Positions 8,578-16,900 of a stretch of DNA of 40,913 nucleotides are shown here, one piece after another (position 1 is the stretch's first letter; every line of letters starts with the position of its first letter). A model generated the notes under the pieces. It ran no database searches, had not been told where the DNA came from, and was given only the letters and a program-made list of their open reading frames with translations. The translations under genes were made by a program, and so were the position numbers. Source of the DNA: a virus; the IMG/VR virus record IMGVR_UViG_3300036846_000436, positions 1 to 40,913 of that record; one strand, written 5' to 3'.

Positions 8578-8997
8578 TTAGAATTTTGCATAGTGAATTT
8601 GAAAATCGCGCGTCATGTTAAACATGCGCGTTGTGTGGTCCGACAGGTCGCGCTCGCCCACTTCAAAAATTCCGCGGATGTCGATGAAAGAGCCAGGCGA
8701 GTCGGTGCCGTAGACAATGCGGCCTTGGAAACCCGTCAGCACGTCGTGCGCCGCGTCGGCAAGTGACACCGCTCCATCGTGCTTGTCTGCCCAACTGTCC
8801 AATTGCATGCGGATTTGTTGCAGGCCCGAGTCGCCTTGCATGTGATAGTCGGCAAAGCCGCTCACACGGAAATAGACCAGCGATGGCGCCCGCATATTTT
8901 CGGGCATTTCCACCGGATAGCAGCGGCCGCCGCTCAAAGCGTTAACGGTCGCATCCGACAGCAACAGTGAGCGAAACGCCAGGCGAATGTCCTTCAT
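8578..8997 (-). CDS. tail terminator / completion protein (DUF3168)
   Basis: 139 residues. DUF3168 features are visible: an N-terminal helix (IRLAFRSLLLSDATVNAL), YPVEMPENMRAPSLVYFRV, a central QIRMQLDSWA and a C-terminal TRMFNMTRDFQIHY. Members cap the tail tube and join it to the head connector. It sits between the head-tail adaptor and the gp10-like gene, as in other HK97-type phages, and overlaps the adaptor by 4 bases. Confidence 0.82.
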   Translation of the reverse strand: MKDIRLAFRSLLLSDATVNALSGGRCYPVEMPENMRAPSLVYFRVSGFADYHMQGDSGLQQIRMQLDSWADKHDGAVSLADAAHDVLTGFQGRIVYGTDSPGSFIDIRGIFEVGERDLSDHTTRMFNMTRDFQIHYAKF

Positions 8998-9362
8998 GGT
9001 CGCACCGCCGGCCGCCTGGTCGCCAGCACGCGCAGGCCTTCGTGCCGGCCAATCTCGAGCACGGCGAACACGTCATAGATCGACCGCTCGGCGATCGGGT
9101 CGACGGCCGCCGTTGCCGGTTCGATCAGTCGATCCGCCGGCGACAGGTCCGCCAGGTCCGCGGCCCAACGCAAGTGAAACTCGACCTGCTCTGACGCCTC
9201 GAGTTGCGCCGACCCGTAGCGCTCAATGCCGGCGACGGCGTTCATTGAGGCCCAACGCGCCGGCCCGATCGCCGCCCACGTCTGCCCCTGCTCGCCGGAC
9301 GGCGAACTCGTCGAGGTGAAACGCTGCACGACGACGCGACGATCGAGCTCTCCCGCTTTCAT
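8994..9362 (-). CDS. head-tail adaptor (stopper) protein
   Basis: 122 residues of the phage head-tail joining family: AGELDRRVVVQRFTSTSSPS, GQTWAAIGPARWASMNAVAG, EVEFHLRW-type strand and a final IYDVFAVLEI strand. It closes the connector channel and docks the tail. The start at 9362 is chosen over an ATG at 9374 because it forms a clean 4-base ATGA overlap with the small upstream gene, the coupling style used throughout this operon. The canonical neighbours (connector at 19817-20449) are about 10 kb away because the accessory block lies between. Confidence 0.83.
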   Translation of the reverse strand: MKAGELDRRVVVQRFTSTSSPSGEQGQTWAAIGPARWASMNAVAGIERYGSAQLEASEQVEFHLRWAADLADLSPADRLIEPATAAVDPIAERSIYDVFAVLEIGRHEGLRVLATRRPAVRP

Positions 9363-9472
9363 TGGAAATACCATGTCGCCAGGAACGCCAGCGCAACCAT
9401 GCCACCGCTAATGATCGCGGCGGCAAAAACCGGCTTCCAATCTATTTGATCGCGATTGCGCGGCCGCTTCAT
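9359..9472 (-). CDS. 37-residue membrane protein
   Basis: A very short gene linked by ATGA overlaps to both neighbours, 9469-9472 upstream and 9359-9362 downstream, which strongly supports translation. It has a basic N-terminus (MKRPRNRDQIDWK) and one membrane segment at about 15-34 (VFAAAIISGGMVALAFLATW), so the N-terminus is probably cytoplasmic. It might anchor products of the sugar-transfer cassette or act in lysis, but nothing in the sequence proves either. Confidence 0.7.
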   Translation of the reverse strand: MKRPRNRDQIDWKPVFAAAIISGGMVALAFLATWYFQ

Positions 9473-10302
9473 TGCAGAAGCCTCCACAATGTTCCGTCGC
9501 ACAATTCCCGTTCAGTATACTGGCAATACGCCAGGCTGTGCAGCCACTTTGTTCGATCGGGAAACACCGGCTTTCCCAGGTCGCCGCTAATGCTCGAGCC
9601 GACCAGCGCGGCCGCGCTCGACGAATCGACGAATACGGGAAAGCCGAGGATCGCCGCCTCGACCGCGGCAATGCTGCCGTGCGTTAGCAGCGCGTATGTC
9701 TTGCGGTCGACGAGCTCGCGATCGAGCCCGATTTTCGATTCCTTGTCGCGCACAATGATCGGTCGCTCGGTTTGCAAGCGCAAAGCTTCGGAAAGCAACA
9801 GCGACCAGCTTTGCGACAGCCCGCGGACTAGCCAATAATCCGCCAGCGTGTCGGCGATCAAAAACGGTGCATCGGCTGCGGCGTGCTCGCGCCACGGCTT
9901 AACGCTGCCGTCGAGGCGTAGCGCTTTCCATCGGTCATCCGGCACATCCCGAATTTTGCTCATTTGGAATTCGCCAAGGTGCCATCGATAATAACCGCCC
10001 CGCTCGATTGATTGATCCGCCGGCGGCAGGCCTTTCGACCACCAGCGGCGCAGATAGCCGCGATCCCAATATATCCACGGCGTGTTTGTTTCCCGCCATT
10101 GTTTGATCGCGTCGCGAAACGGCGGCGAGCAACCGACGATCGGAATGCGGGTCCAGGCCTGCGCCGTAAGCTTGTTATAGTCGTGGCGAATGACCTTGCC
10201 GCCCAAGTCCTGAATATGCTTCGCGATCCGTTCAAACAGGTCGAGTTTGAATTTTTTCAAACCCGGCGGAACGAAGAAAACGCAATCGTGCGGATCGACC
10301 AT
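9469..10302 (-). CDS. GT-B-like glycosyltransferase, capsule export (KpsS/LipB)-like
   Basis: 277 residues, last enzyme gene of the accessory block. The N-terminus (DCVFFVPPGLKKFKLDLFER) and the C-terminal motif THGSIAAVEAAILGFPVF at 207-224 resemble GT-B enzymes and capsular polysaccharide KpsS/LipB-type proteins, in which a similar loop binds a nucleotide sugar. Two aromatic-rich stretches (PWIYWDRGYLRRWW) may bind the acceptor. GGAG lies 8 bases before the start. No membrane segment is seen, so it is probably cytoplasmic. Donor and acceptor cannot be told from sequence. Confidence 0.65.
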   Translation of the reverse strand: MVDPHDCVFFVPPGLKKFKLDLFERIAKHIQDLGGKVIRHDYNKLTAQAWTRIPIVGCSPPFRDAIKQWRETNTPWIYWDRGYLRRWWSKGLPPADQSIERGGYYRWHLGEFQMSKIRDVPDDRWKALRLDGSVKPWREHAAADAPFLIADTLADYWLVRGLSQSWSLLLSEALRLQTERPIIVRDKESKIGLDRELVDRKTYALLTHGSIAAVEAAILGFPVFVDSSSAAALVGSSISGDLGKPVFPDRTKWLHSLAYCQYTERELCDGTLWRLLQ

Positions 10303-10305
10303 TGT

Positions 10306-10944
10306 TTAGCTCCAATGCTTGGCGATCCACGGAATATGCGCGAATTGACTTGGATCGCGCCGGCCGGGAAAGGCGACAATGCGCGCGTCGGCCGGCAGCT
10401 GATCGTTCGCCGGCCAGCCCGGTTTGCGGAACGCATAGATGCCCGAGCTCGGCCCGACCTTCCATGTTGCGGCGTCCGGCCGCTTGAAGTGAATCCAGCC
10501 CTGATCGTCCGGGAATTCATATTTCGGGATTGTCTGCAGCACGTCGGCGTTGAGCGAAAACCATAGATCGGCGTTCGTGCCGCCTTTCATCATGAGAACG
10601 CTACCATTGAACGGGCAGGGATTAGCAGCGTTCGCGCCCTCGAGGATCACGAGCGTTTCGTCGCGATCAAACAGCGGATCGAGCCGACCGGTTATTACGA
10701 TGTCAAGATCGAGCACAACGACGCGTTCGCCGCGCGCAATTTGGCATCGATCCTGAAAACGCCGATCAAACAGCCGCATGCGGCAGAGACAGCCATCGAG
10801 TAACCATTCGTCGCCGGCCTGCGGATGCAGCACAAGAAAGCGAAACGGCGGTTGCAAATTGCGACGCAAGCCATATTCGAGGCGCGCGATATAGTGCCCC
10901 GGATATTTCTGACCCCAAATCCACGTGCAAACCGTCAATGCCAT
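10306..10944 (-). CDS. GT-A glycosyltransferase with DxD motif
   Basis: 212 residues. The core is VVVLDLDIVITGRLDPLF with the metal-binding Asp-x-Asp at 79-81, followed by NGSVLMMKGG and DDQGWIHF, a layout seen in GT-A enzymes that use a nucleotide sugar and a divalent metal. The start at 10944 overlaps the end of the methyltransferase gene by 10 bases; the longer frame upstream is arginine-rich overlap and not used. It is about 20% shorter than typical GT8 enzymes but carries the whole Rossmann-like core. Confidence 0.75.
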   Translation of the reverse strand: MALTVCTWIWGQKYPGHYIARLEYGLRRNLQPPFRFLVLHPQAGDEWLLDGCLCRMRLFDRRFQDRCQIARGERVVVLDLDIVITGRLDPLFDRDETLVILEGANAANPCPFNGSVLMMKGGTNADLWFSLNADVLQTIPKYEFPDDQGWIHFKRPDAATWKVGPSSGIYAFRKPGWPANDQLPADARIVAFPGRRDPSQFAHIPWIAKHWS

Positions 10945-11522
10945 ATCATGATGCCGATGCCGTTGTGGCCGTTGTCGAGTTTGATTTCCTCGAACGTCGC
11001 GCCGAAACGGTAAAGATGTTTCAGGTCCGCCCACACTTTCGGCACCTCGATCGGCAGGCGTCCCGGCGGCGTCGGATTGTTCCAGCCGATATCGTGAAAA
11101 CAGATGATCGGCGCCATGTGCGAATAACTCTGGAAATCCTTTCGCACATATTTTTCGGTGTGATTGGCGTCGATGAAAATCAAGTCATATGGCTGCAACT
11201 TCGCGACCCGTTCGATAATGGCGTCCGACGTGCTGTCGCCAAGAAATAGGTGCGCCTCATGCCCGAGCTTTTGCAAAGCAGTCTGACAATTGTGCAAGGA
11301 CTCTGCGGAATCTGATCGACCCCACGCCTGGTTAGGCATGTCGACCATGACAATTCGCGATTTTGGCTGCATTGCCTGCGCAACTTGCCAAACCAAGCCG
11401 CCAAACTTGCAGCCGATTTCGCAGTAGCTTCCAAGCTTATGCTCGCGAACGAATTGCAGGAATTGCTCGAGCTCGCCCAAGTGCTGTTGCGGCCTGCTCG
11501 CATAGCTTAATGGCGTGGCCAT
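10935..11522 (-). CDS. class I SAM-dependent methyltransferase (Methyltransf_24-like)
   Basis: 195 residues. The SAM-binding loop is YCEIGCKFGGLVWQVA (33-48), the second acidic strand is IVMVDMPNQAWG, and IFIDANHTEKYVRKDF is the Methyltransf_24-type motif IV region. Family members often methylate sugars or related small molecules. The start at 11522 is chosen because GGTGGAAG lies just upstream; it overlaps the preceding GT9 gene by 86 bases, the longest overlap in the operon. Given its neighbours, a sugar or polysaccharide substrate is likely but unproven. Confidence 0.72.
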   Translation of the reverse strand: MATPLSYASRPQQHLGELEQFLQFVREHKLGSYCEIGCKFGGLVWQVAQAMQPKSRIVMVDMPNQAWGRSDSAESLHNCQTALQKLGHEAHLFLGDSTSDAIIERVAKLQPYDLIFIDANHTEKYVRKDFQSYSHMAPIICFHDIGWNNPTPPGRLPIEVPKVWADLKHLYRFGATFEEIKLDNGHNGIGIMIWH

Positions 11523-12252
11523 AGACTTCTTCCACCGTGATTTGATCAAGAGCGCGCCGGCAGTGCTGGCACGCATGAAGCGATCCGCAGGCATGTGAGT
11601 CGCCGGTCAAGTTAACATGATCCGCATAGCCGGTGACGGCCGGCGGAATGAAGCCGCCAAAAATAACGATCGCCCTGGTGCCGACCGCCGCGGCGGCATG
11701 ATGCAAGCCTCCCTCGGGCACGATCGCGAGCTCGATCGCCGACAGCGCCGCCGCCGCCTGGCGGAAGTCAGCGACGTTGATTTGCTCGACGCCGGCCAGG
11801 CGCAGCTTGCCGTAACTGAATTGCCAAACGCGTACGTCGCTGTGGCGCAGCCGATCGGCGAGCAGTTGCCAACGCGCGAATCCCCAATCCTTGTTTCGTG
11901 CGACTGACTTATGCCACGGCACATTCGGTTCGAGCAGCACGCCGTCGCGCGGCACGGCGCAGACGCGTTCGCTGTCGTCAAAAAAGAATTCGCCGCGCGG
12001 CGCCTTGAAATCGTAATTCCAAATCCAGCGGCCCGTCGCAGCGTGATTGTACCAACGCCGGCCTTTGTAATAGTCGATCCAGCGCAAGTTTTTCTCGTCG
12101 AGCGAACGTGCGACGTTCGGATTGTAGCGAAACGCCTGCTCGCAAAACGGTCCCCAAATCAGCCTGCGGCCGTCGCCGAACGCAATGCGCTTGCCGGCGG
12201 CGTCAGCGCCGCGCGCCAGGCCGGTCGCCATGATTTCATCGCCGATACCCAT
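11437..12252 (-). CDS. glycosyltransferase family 9 (heptosyltransferase-like)
   Basis: 271 residues. The start at 12252 gives MGIGDEIMATGLARG, the GT9 N-terminal acceptor loop (GxGDxxxxT). The C-terminal half has IVPEGGLHHAAAAVGTRAIV and IFGGFIPPAVTGY, matching the nucleotide-sugar loop of heptosyltransferase-like GT-B enzymes, then a Cys-rich HACGSLHACQHC near the end, also seen in this family. The longer in-frame start at 12354 is rejected because it lies inside the upstream gene and adds a basic, low-complexity leader. Shorter than the usual 320-350 residues, with a reduced N-domain. Confidence 0.75.
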   Translation of the reverse strand: MGIGDEIMATGLARGADAAGKRIAFGDGRRLIWGPFCEQAFRYNPNVARSLDEKNLRWIDYYKGRRWYNHAATGRWIWNYDFKAPRGEFFFDDSERVCAVPRDGVLLEPNVPWHKSVARNKDWGFARWQLLADRLRHSDVRVWQFSYGKLRLAGVEQINVADFRQAAAALSAIELAIVPEGGLHHAAAAVGTRAIVIFGGFIPPAVTGYADHVNLTGDSHACGSLHACQHCRRALDQITVEEVYGHAIKLCEQAATALGRARAIPAIRSRA

Positions 12253-12256
12253 GTTG

Positions 12257-13003
12257 TTAGCGATGATACTTTCCGAACGGCTTTTCGATATAGCGATCGC
12301 GCGGGAAGCCGTTCGCCTCGGCCTCGACGAGCAGCGCGTCAAAGAGCTCGACAACGTCCTTGCGCGGATGCGGCTGCGGCGTTCGCTTTGACCAGTGCTC
12401 GAGGCCTGCAGCGCGCAATCGCGGCAACGCGTGACGCAATTGCGGCTGCGTTGGAATCGACGTGCAATGTAAAATCTTCAAATCCGGATCGTGCAAATTT
12501 GCATATTGCTCGCCGTCCAAGCAATTCCAGTTTCCATTTTGGAAGATGCCAACGGACCCCGCTGGCAAGCCGCGGCGCAGTCGCGCATATAGCCCGTACT
12601 CGGTTTTTATTTGCTTGATCGGCGGCAAATGCTTTTGCGCCTTGGCGCAGTCGAACAGCGTGCAACAGAACGTCGAAGCATTTTTCGCGATGCAGAATTG
12701 TTGCTCGGCAATCGGATGGCGCCAGAGCTCGGCAATGTCGGCGAGCACAATCATGTCGATATCTAGATAAATCGCGCGGCCTTGAAAGCCGCAATGCTCC
12801 GGAATAGACCAGCGGAACGCCGAGAACGGCGTCGCCCAATTGCGCATAAGCCAACCGTGCCAGGTCGAGGCCGGATCGTTGCTCGCTTTCATCCACGTGA
12901 GCTCGATCGGCTCGCTTGCGTGCTTGCGGATCGACCACTCGAGCACCGATTGCGATTCGATATCTTCATTGTTCGCTGGCGTGCCGACAAAGATTCGGAT
13001 CAT
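12257..13003 (-). CDS. GT-A glycosyltransferase (GT8-like) with DxD motif
   Basis: 248 residues. MIRIFVGTPANNEDIE is a typical GT-A start. AIYLDIDMIVLADIAELW holds the metal-binding DID at 81-83. Later motifs are GSVGIFQNGNWNCLDGEQY and DLKILHCT with the His expected near the product end of GT8-like enzymes. The start ATG overlaps the stop of the DUF115-like gene (ATGA). It is probably a cytoplasmic enzyme that adds one sugar of the glycan assembled by the cassette. Confidence 0.78.
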   Translation of the reverse strand: MIRIFVGTPANNEDIESQSVLEWSIRKHASEPIELTWMKASNDPASTWHGWLMRNWATPFSAFRWSIPEHCGFQGRAIYLDIDMIVLADIAELWRHPIAEQQFCIAKNASTFCCTLFDCAKAQKHLPPIKQIKTEYGLYARLRRGLPAGSVGIFQNGNWNCLDGEQYANLHDPDLKILHCTSIPTQPQLRHALPRLRAAGLEHWSKRTPQPHPRKDVVELFDALLVEAEANGFPRDRYIEKPFGKYHR

Positions 13004-13665
13004 AGCTGCCACCTCGCGAGCGCTTCCTCGATCGTCATTTTCGGATAAGCCGTCAATTTTGAGCTCGGCGAGCAGTTGACAACGTCAACGCCCAACTGCG
13101 CGGCCCGAACCGCAGCCCCGTCGAAGGCCTCGCGCCAGCGTTTGACGTTGTATTCCATCGGATTGCTCAATGGCGTCGGATGGCGGCCGTGCCAATGCAA
13201 ACCCTGATCGAGACTGCAATCAATGCCGACCAGCATGATGCCAGTCGCACCGAACTGGATCGCCAGGTTGAACGCCTGAAAGCCGGAATTGCCGCCGGCG
13301 CCGACATAGCTCGGCTTTTCGATTAGCAGTTCATTCAGCCCGACTTGCTCGATCATGACTCGCTGCAATTTGAATTCGTCGCAGGCCCGACGATCGTGCG
13401 ACAAGCGCAGCCCCGTGAATTCGCGCGCGCCGCGATGCGTTTGCCACCAGCCATAGTCGCAGGAATAAAGCACGTCGGCCCATGGCGCGAGCTTGAATGA
13501 ATCGTTGATCGCGACGACGTGGATGCGATCGCGCAGTGACTCGACCGGCACTTGCTTCGCGCTCGGCCCGGACCCGACAATAGCAACGCATTCGCCACGC
13601 CAATCCTGCCACCACGGCACCGTTTGCGGCCCGATCTCGGCCGCGTGGTTTAAGCTCGGCGCCAT
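13000..13665 (-). CDS. DUF115/MptE-like Rossmann protein (sialyltransferase-like fold)
   Basis: 221 residues. CVAIVGSGPSAKQVP (27-40) is the glycine loop, VVAINDSFKLAPWADVLYSC follows, then GAGGNSGFQAFNLAIQFGAT, IMLVGIDCSL and HWHGRHP, the signature of a common phage protein type related to DUF115/MptE and to GT42 sialyltransferases. Relatives are linked to sugar-nucleotide or pseudaminic/sialic acid chemistry. The start at 13665 overlaps the fibre gene by 16 bases; the frame stays open far upstream but that part is antisense-quality sequence and is not used. The exact reaction is not known. Confidence 0.68.
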   Translation of the reverse strand: MAPSLNHAAEIGPQTVPWWQDWRGECVAIVGSGPSAKQVPVESLRDRIHVVAINDSFKLAPWADVLYSCDYGWWQTHRGAREFTGLRLSHDRRACDEFKLQRVMIEQVGLNELLIEKPSYVGAGGNSGFQAFNLAIQFGATGIMLVGIDCSLDQGLHWHGRHPTPLSNPMEYNVKRWREAFDGAAVRAAQLGVDVVNCSPSSKLTAYPKMTIEEALARWQL

Positions 13666-15689
13666 GGTCCTGACTCTGGTCGGCGCGATGGCCCGGCCGA
13701 TCGCCGTTGCGCTCCGTCGCCGGTGAACGGTACGGTTCGAAACGCGCGATCGGTCCGCAAGTTGCTCGGCACAATATCTAGCGAAGCCGTCAGGGCGGCG
13801 CGACTGTCGAATCTTGCCGAGACTGGCATCGCGAGATTCGCCATGGCGGCAAAACCGCCGACGCCGGCGAATGCTGCCGAAGCGGCGATGTTTTGGCGAA
13901 ACTGAACCGAGAGATTGCCGGCACCGGCGAACAGCGCGGCGGCGTATTTGACGACGACCATATTGGCCGAGAGATTGCCGCTCGCGCTCCAATTGCCGGC
14001 AACGTTTTTGACGTTTGCGACATCGACATTGAGGCCGCCGAGGCCGGCGAAGCGGGCTGCTATCGCGTCCGCCTGCGCGATCGCTGTGGTGAGAGCACCG
14101 AGGCCGCCAAAATTGGCTGCACTGGCAAGCCCAAGGCGGACCGAGCCCAAAAGCCCGCCGACGCCGGCTAGATTGGCCGAAACCAGCCAATTGTTCGTAA
14201 CGCCTGGAATGAGCGCCTCGGCCGAAAAGGCACCGGCACCGGCGAAGCTGGCGCGGACCGGCATGCCGAGGCTTGCGAAGGCCGCCCATGCGCCCGCGCC
14301 GGCGAACGTCGCATCTATCGGCTTGCTCTTGGAAAGTTGACCAGCGAGCGCGCCTGCCCCGGCAAACGTGCTTCCTGCGGCCATGCCTTGGCGCAAGAAT
14401 GCCGTCCAGGCGCCGGCACCCGCATACGTGGTGGATACCGCCTCGGCTAATTGCATCGCAGCCGCCAAGCCGCCGGCGCCGGCGAAGGTGGCCGATGTCG
14501 CCTCGGCGAGTTGCCCCGTAGCGGTCAGTGCACCGAGGCCCGCAAAAGCGGCGCCGATCGTCTTAGTCTTAGCAACGTCACCGACGAAACCGCCGGCACC
14601 GCTAAAACTGCCCGCAATCGTTTCTGCTAATTGCAATGCCACCGCGAGATTGCCCGCGCCGGCGAAATTCGCCGCGGTGATCTCTCCCAACTGCGCCGCT
14701 GCCGTTAAAATGCCGACGCCGGCGAAGCCGGCGCTGACGTCCACCGGCAGTCTGCCGATATTCACATTGCCGCTGAGTACACCGGCGCCGGCGAATGTCG
14801 CGATTATTCTCGCCTGAAGATTCGCGCTGCTGGACAATGCACCGGCGCCGGCGAATGTCGATTGAACCACATTTCTTTGATTTAATTTCGCGCTGATTGT
14901 GCCGGCGCCGTTTAAATTCGCCGCAACGAGCATTCTTTGACGTAAATTTGAAGAGAAGCCGCCGGCGCCCGTAAACGCTGCGGAAACGTCGACTGGCGCT
15001 GCCGCAATAGTCTGAATGAAATTTCCTCGCCGTGCGAGCGTTGGTGTTAGCAGAGTAATCGGTGGCCCAAAGGTGAGTGCCGGAGTGCCAGCGCCCAGAG
15101 TAATATTATGATGGAGGCCGGATAAGTCTGGCTCCGGTGACGCGAGCCCGTCGAGAGGCCAATAAGCAAAAATTGCCGCAGGCCTAATGATGAAAGGACG
15201 TATACCCTGCGCTAAGCTGGCAATTTCCTGCGGAGTCAGTACTGTATTCCAAAGTGCAAAATCGGCGATTGCCCCGTTCCAGTTCGGCGCAGTGCCACCG
15301 ACAAAAGAAATATTATCAGAAGAGTTTGTTAGATTACCACTGCCCGCAGCAGTGCCATCTGATACCCCATTGAAGTACGTTCGTAAGCCGTCGGCGGCGC
15401 TATAAGTCATCGCCAAGTGCGTCCACACACCATTAACAACTGTGTGTGATCCGGGGTCTATAGCCACGGTGTCGGCCCGCGTGTACCATGCAACCTTGCC
15501 CGTTGATCTAAAGAACACAGTAAATTCATCTACGGCCCCAGAAGAGGCTGTCTTATTCATTACGCTGCAATAGTCAGGAAACGAAGCGCCGTCGTGGCGA
15601 ACCCATCCAGAAAAGGATGCCGCAGCGGGAAACGATGGGGAGGATGCAACAACCGCCCCGGCAGTGCCAGTAGAGAACGCCCGCGCCAT
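13650..15689 (-). CDS. LamG-headed fibre protein with 20-residue repeats
   Basis: 679 residues. Residues 1-165 form a LamG/concanavalin-like domain (FSGWVRHDG, WTHLAMTYSAADGLRTYFNG, WNGAIADFALWNTVLTPQEI). After a linker (166-232) come about 20 copies of a 20-residue unit built on A-x-F-A-G-A-G-x-L (233-642); from 342 to 482 the spacing is exactly 20 residues. The end (643-679) is basic and overlaps the next gene. The protein is probably a long fibre or decoration on the virion. Repeats contain Ser/Thr just before the FAGAG core, possible sites for the surrounding glycosyltransferases. The fibre role is inference. Confidence 0.72.
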   Translation of the reverse strand: MARAFSTGTAGAVVASSPSFPAAASFSGWVRHDGASFPDYCSVMNKTASSGAVDEFTVFFRSTGKVAWYTRADTVAIDPGSHTVVNGVWTHLAMTYSAADGLRTYFNGVSDGTAAGSGNLTNSSDNISFVGGTAPNWNGAIADFALWNTVLTPQEIASLAQGIRPFIIRPAAIFAYWPLDGLASPEPDLSGLHHNITLGAGTPALTFGPPITLLTPTLARRGNFIQTIAAAPVDVSAAFTGAGGFSSNLRQRMLVAANLNGAGTISAKLNQRNVVQSTFAGAGALSSSANLQARIIATFAGAGVLSGNVNIGRLPVDVSAGFAGVGILTAAAQLGEITAANFAGAGNLAVALQLAETIAGSFSGAGGFVGDVAKTKTIGAAFAGLGALTATGQLAEATSATFAGAGGLAAAMQLAEAVSTTYAGAGAWTAFLRQGMAAGSTFAGAGALAGQLSKSKPIDATFAGAGAWAAFASLGMPVRASFAGAGAFSAEALIPGVTNNWLVSANLAGVGGLLGSVRLGLASAANFGGLGALTTAIAQADAIAARFAGLGGLNVDVANVKNVAGNWSASGNLSANMVVVKYAAALFAGAGNLSVQFRQNIAASAAFAGVGGFAAMANLAMPVSARFDSRAALTASLDIVPSNLRTDRAFRTVPFTGDGAQRRSAGPSRRPESGPWRRA
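13764..14993 (-). repeat. about 20 imperfect 60-bp in-frame tandem repeats
   Basis: The DNA codes for the FAGAG repeat array of the fibre protein. Most copies carry a variant of cgccggcgaa on the plus strand, spaced about 60 bases apart. Copies differ enough at the DNA level to suggest old duplication followed by drift, with the protein core FAGAG/FAGLG kept. Confidence 0.85.
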
Positions 15690-15985
15690 CAGATCAGGCC
15701 ATAACGTTTCGAAATGGCAAAGCAGACGAGCTCGGCTTTCTGCTGCGCAGTGGCACTAGAGAACGGCGCCGGAATCACCGAGTTGAGCGCCTGCACGATA
15801 GTCTGCGCGCCGTGCCCGGCCGACACCGCTTGATTGAGTGTCGTATCGAAGGCGTTGTCGATTTGTGTGACAGCAGCGTTGAGATCGTCGAGAGAAAAAC
15901 CGGCCAACTGTGAGTTGCTCACAAACCACTTGTTGGCCCAATAGGCCGAAGTGTCTCGCGTCTGTTGTGGAGTTAATGTTGTCAT
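15689..15985 (-). CDS. small fibre-associated protein of unknown function
   Basis: 98 residues, from MTTLTPQQTRDTSAYWANKW to KAELVCFAISKRYGLI. The start at 15985 has GGGAGTGA directly upstream; an in-frame ATG at 16042 lies inside the previous gene. The gene ends in a TGATG overlap with the fibre gene start, so the two are translationally coupled, and it may be a fibre chaperone or accessory subunit. No domain is recognised; the protein is mostly helical with no membrane segment. Confidence 0.65.
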   Translation of the reverse strand: MTTLTPQQTRDTSAYWANKWFVSNSQLAGFSLDDLNAAVTQIDNAFDTTLNQAVSAGHGAQTIVQALNSVIPAPFSSATAQQKAELVCFAISKRYGLI

Positions 15986-15990
15986 CTGAA

Positions 15991-16476
15991 TCACTCCCAT
16001 ACCAGACTGAACTGCCACACCGATGTTTGTGCCAGCGTCCAACCAGAGGTATTAAAGGTGGCCAGTACGGTTAGGATACTGTTGGCCGTCGGGCTCGTGG
16101 TCAGCGTGACCTTATTCTCAACAATTATATCCGCCGTCGCCCACGTCTGGGAAACTTGCGTTTCGGTGCTCAGCGTTGTCCCGCCGATATTGCTGCCCGC
16201 GGCCGTTTGGCCGTCGCTGACGGTAAGCTTGGCGACGCCGCTTGTGGCGTTTGCCCAGGCCAGGCAGCGCAATTTCAGTGTCCCCGACGGGATCACTTCA
16301 GGAAGATTAAACTGTAAGACGGCGGCGGCATCGGCGGCGAGAGAGGCCACAACGCCAATACCTTCGATCGCACCGGCGTTATTAGTATTTGTCGCCGGGA
16401 CGTAGACCGCCGCCGAGAGGTTGCCCGAGGCGCCACCGAGATAAATCGAACTCGGAAGTATAGGTCCGCCCGCCAT
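15991..16476 (-). CDS. putative virion beta-rich protein
   Basis: 161 residues, rich in Thr, Ser and Ala with beta-type alternation (VLQFNLPEVIPSGTLKLRCL, VAKLTVSDGQTAAGS, WQFSLVWE at the end). It has the character of phage fibre or decoration subunits; no enzyme motif is present. It is placed between two other fibre-like genes and ends in the ribosome-binding site of the next gene. Function assigned from composition and context only. Confidence 0.6.
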   Translation of the reverse strand: MAGGPILPSSIYLGGASGNLSAAVYVPATNTNNAGAIEGIGVVASLAADAAAVLQFNLPEVIPSGTLKLRCLAWANATSGVAKLTVSDGQTAAGSNIGGTTLSTETQVSQTWATADIIVENKVTLTTSPTANSILTVLATFNTSGWTLAQTSVWQFSLVWE

Positions 16477-16486
16477 CGAGTCCTCA

Positions 16487-16888
16487 CTATGCGAGAGTGA
16501 TCGCGAGATTGCCCGCAGTCAGCGTCACGGTATCGCCTGGCAATGGTGTGCGAATGGTGTTCAGCGTTCCATACCAAAGCATCGAGCCGGCATTGCTTGA
16601 GACAGTGTCAGCAACGAACATGCCGGACAGCACGGCGCTAGATGAGAATGTGCCGAACGTGACCGCCGTCGAATTCGAAGCCGAAGCCGAACCCGCCGGC
16701 GTCGCCGCGCCCGCGAATGCCATCGATTGCCGCGTGTAGCCCGATCCGGTCCCCACTTCGGACGACGCCGCCGACGACGGCACGCCGAGACTAAGACCGA
16801 TGAACACGCCAGCCGGTGTCGCCGGCGCCGCCGCCTTCAGCGACCAATCCAACATGTTCTTCATTGCATAGAGGCCGATGTTTGCCAT
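16487..16888 (-). CDS. phage tail fibre-type protein
   Basis: 133 residues. MANIGLYAMKNMLDWSLKAA, GVFIGLSLGVPSS, GSGYTRQSMAFAGA and NLAITLA at the end match a small family annotated as tail fibre protein in alphaproteobacterial phages and prophages. The fold is probably a beta-sandwich. It lies between the fibre genes and the FkbM methyltransferase gene, within the sugar-modification block, which is compatible with it being a modified virion surface protein. Confidence 0.65.
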   Translation of the reverse strand: MANIGLYAMKNMLDWSLKAAAPATPAGVFIGLSLGVPSSAASSEVGTGSGYTRQSMAFAGAATPAGSASASNSTAVTFGTFSSSAVLSGMFVADTVSSNAGSMLWYGTLNTIRTPLPGDTVTLTAGNLAITLA

Positions 16889-16900
16889 GACGGCTTGCTC

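Noticed and set aside
13666-14289. Upstream extension of the DUF115-like gene
   Set aside because: The frame is open but very basic and lies wholly within the fibre repeat gene; the ATG at 13665 with AGGA upstream begins the protein-like part.
13764-14993. CRISPR-like array
   Set aside because: The period is about 60 bases without unique spacers, copies are imperfect, and all are in frame within a protein gene.
13650-16888. Diversity-generating retroelement acting on the fibre genes
   Set aside because: No reverse transcriptase gene and no template/variable repeat pair with adenine-biased changes was seen.
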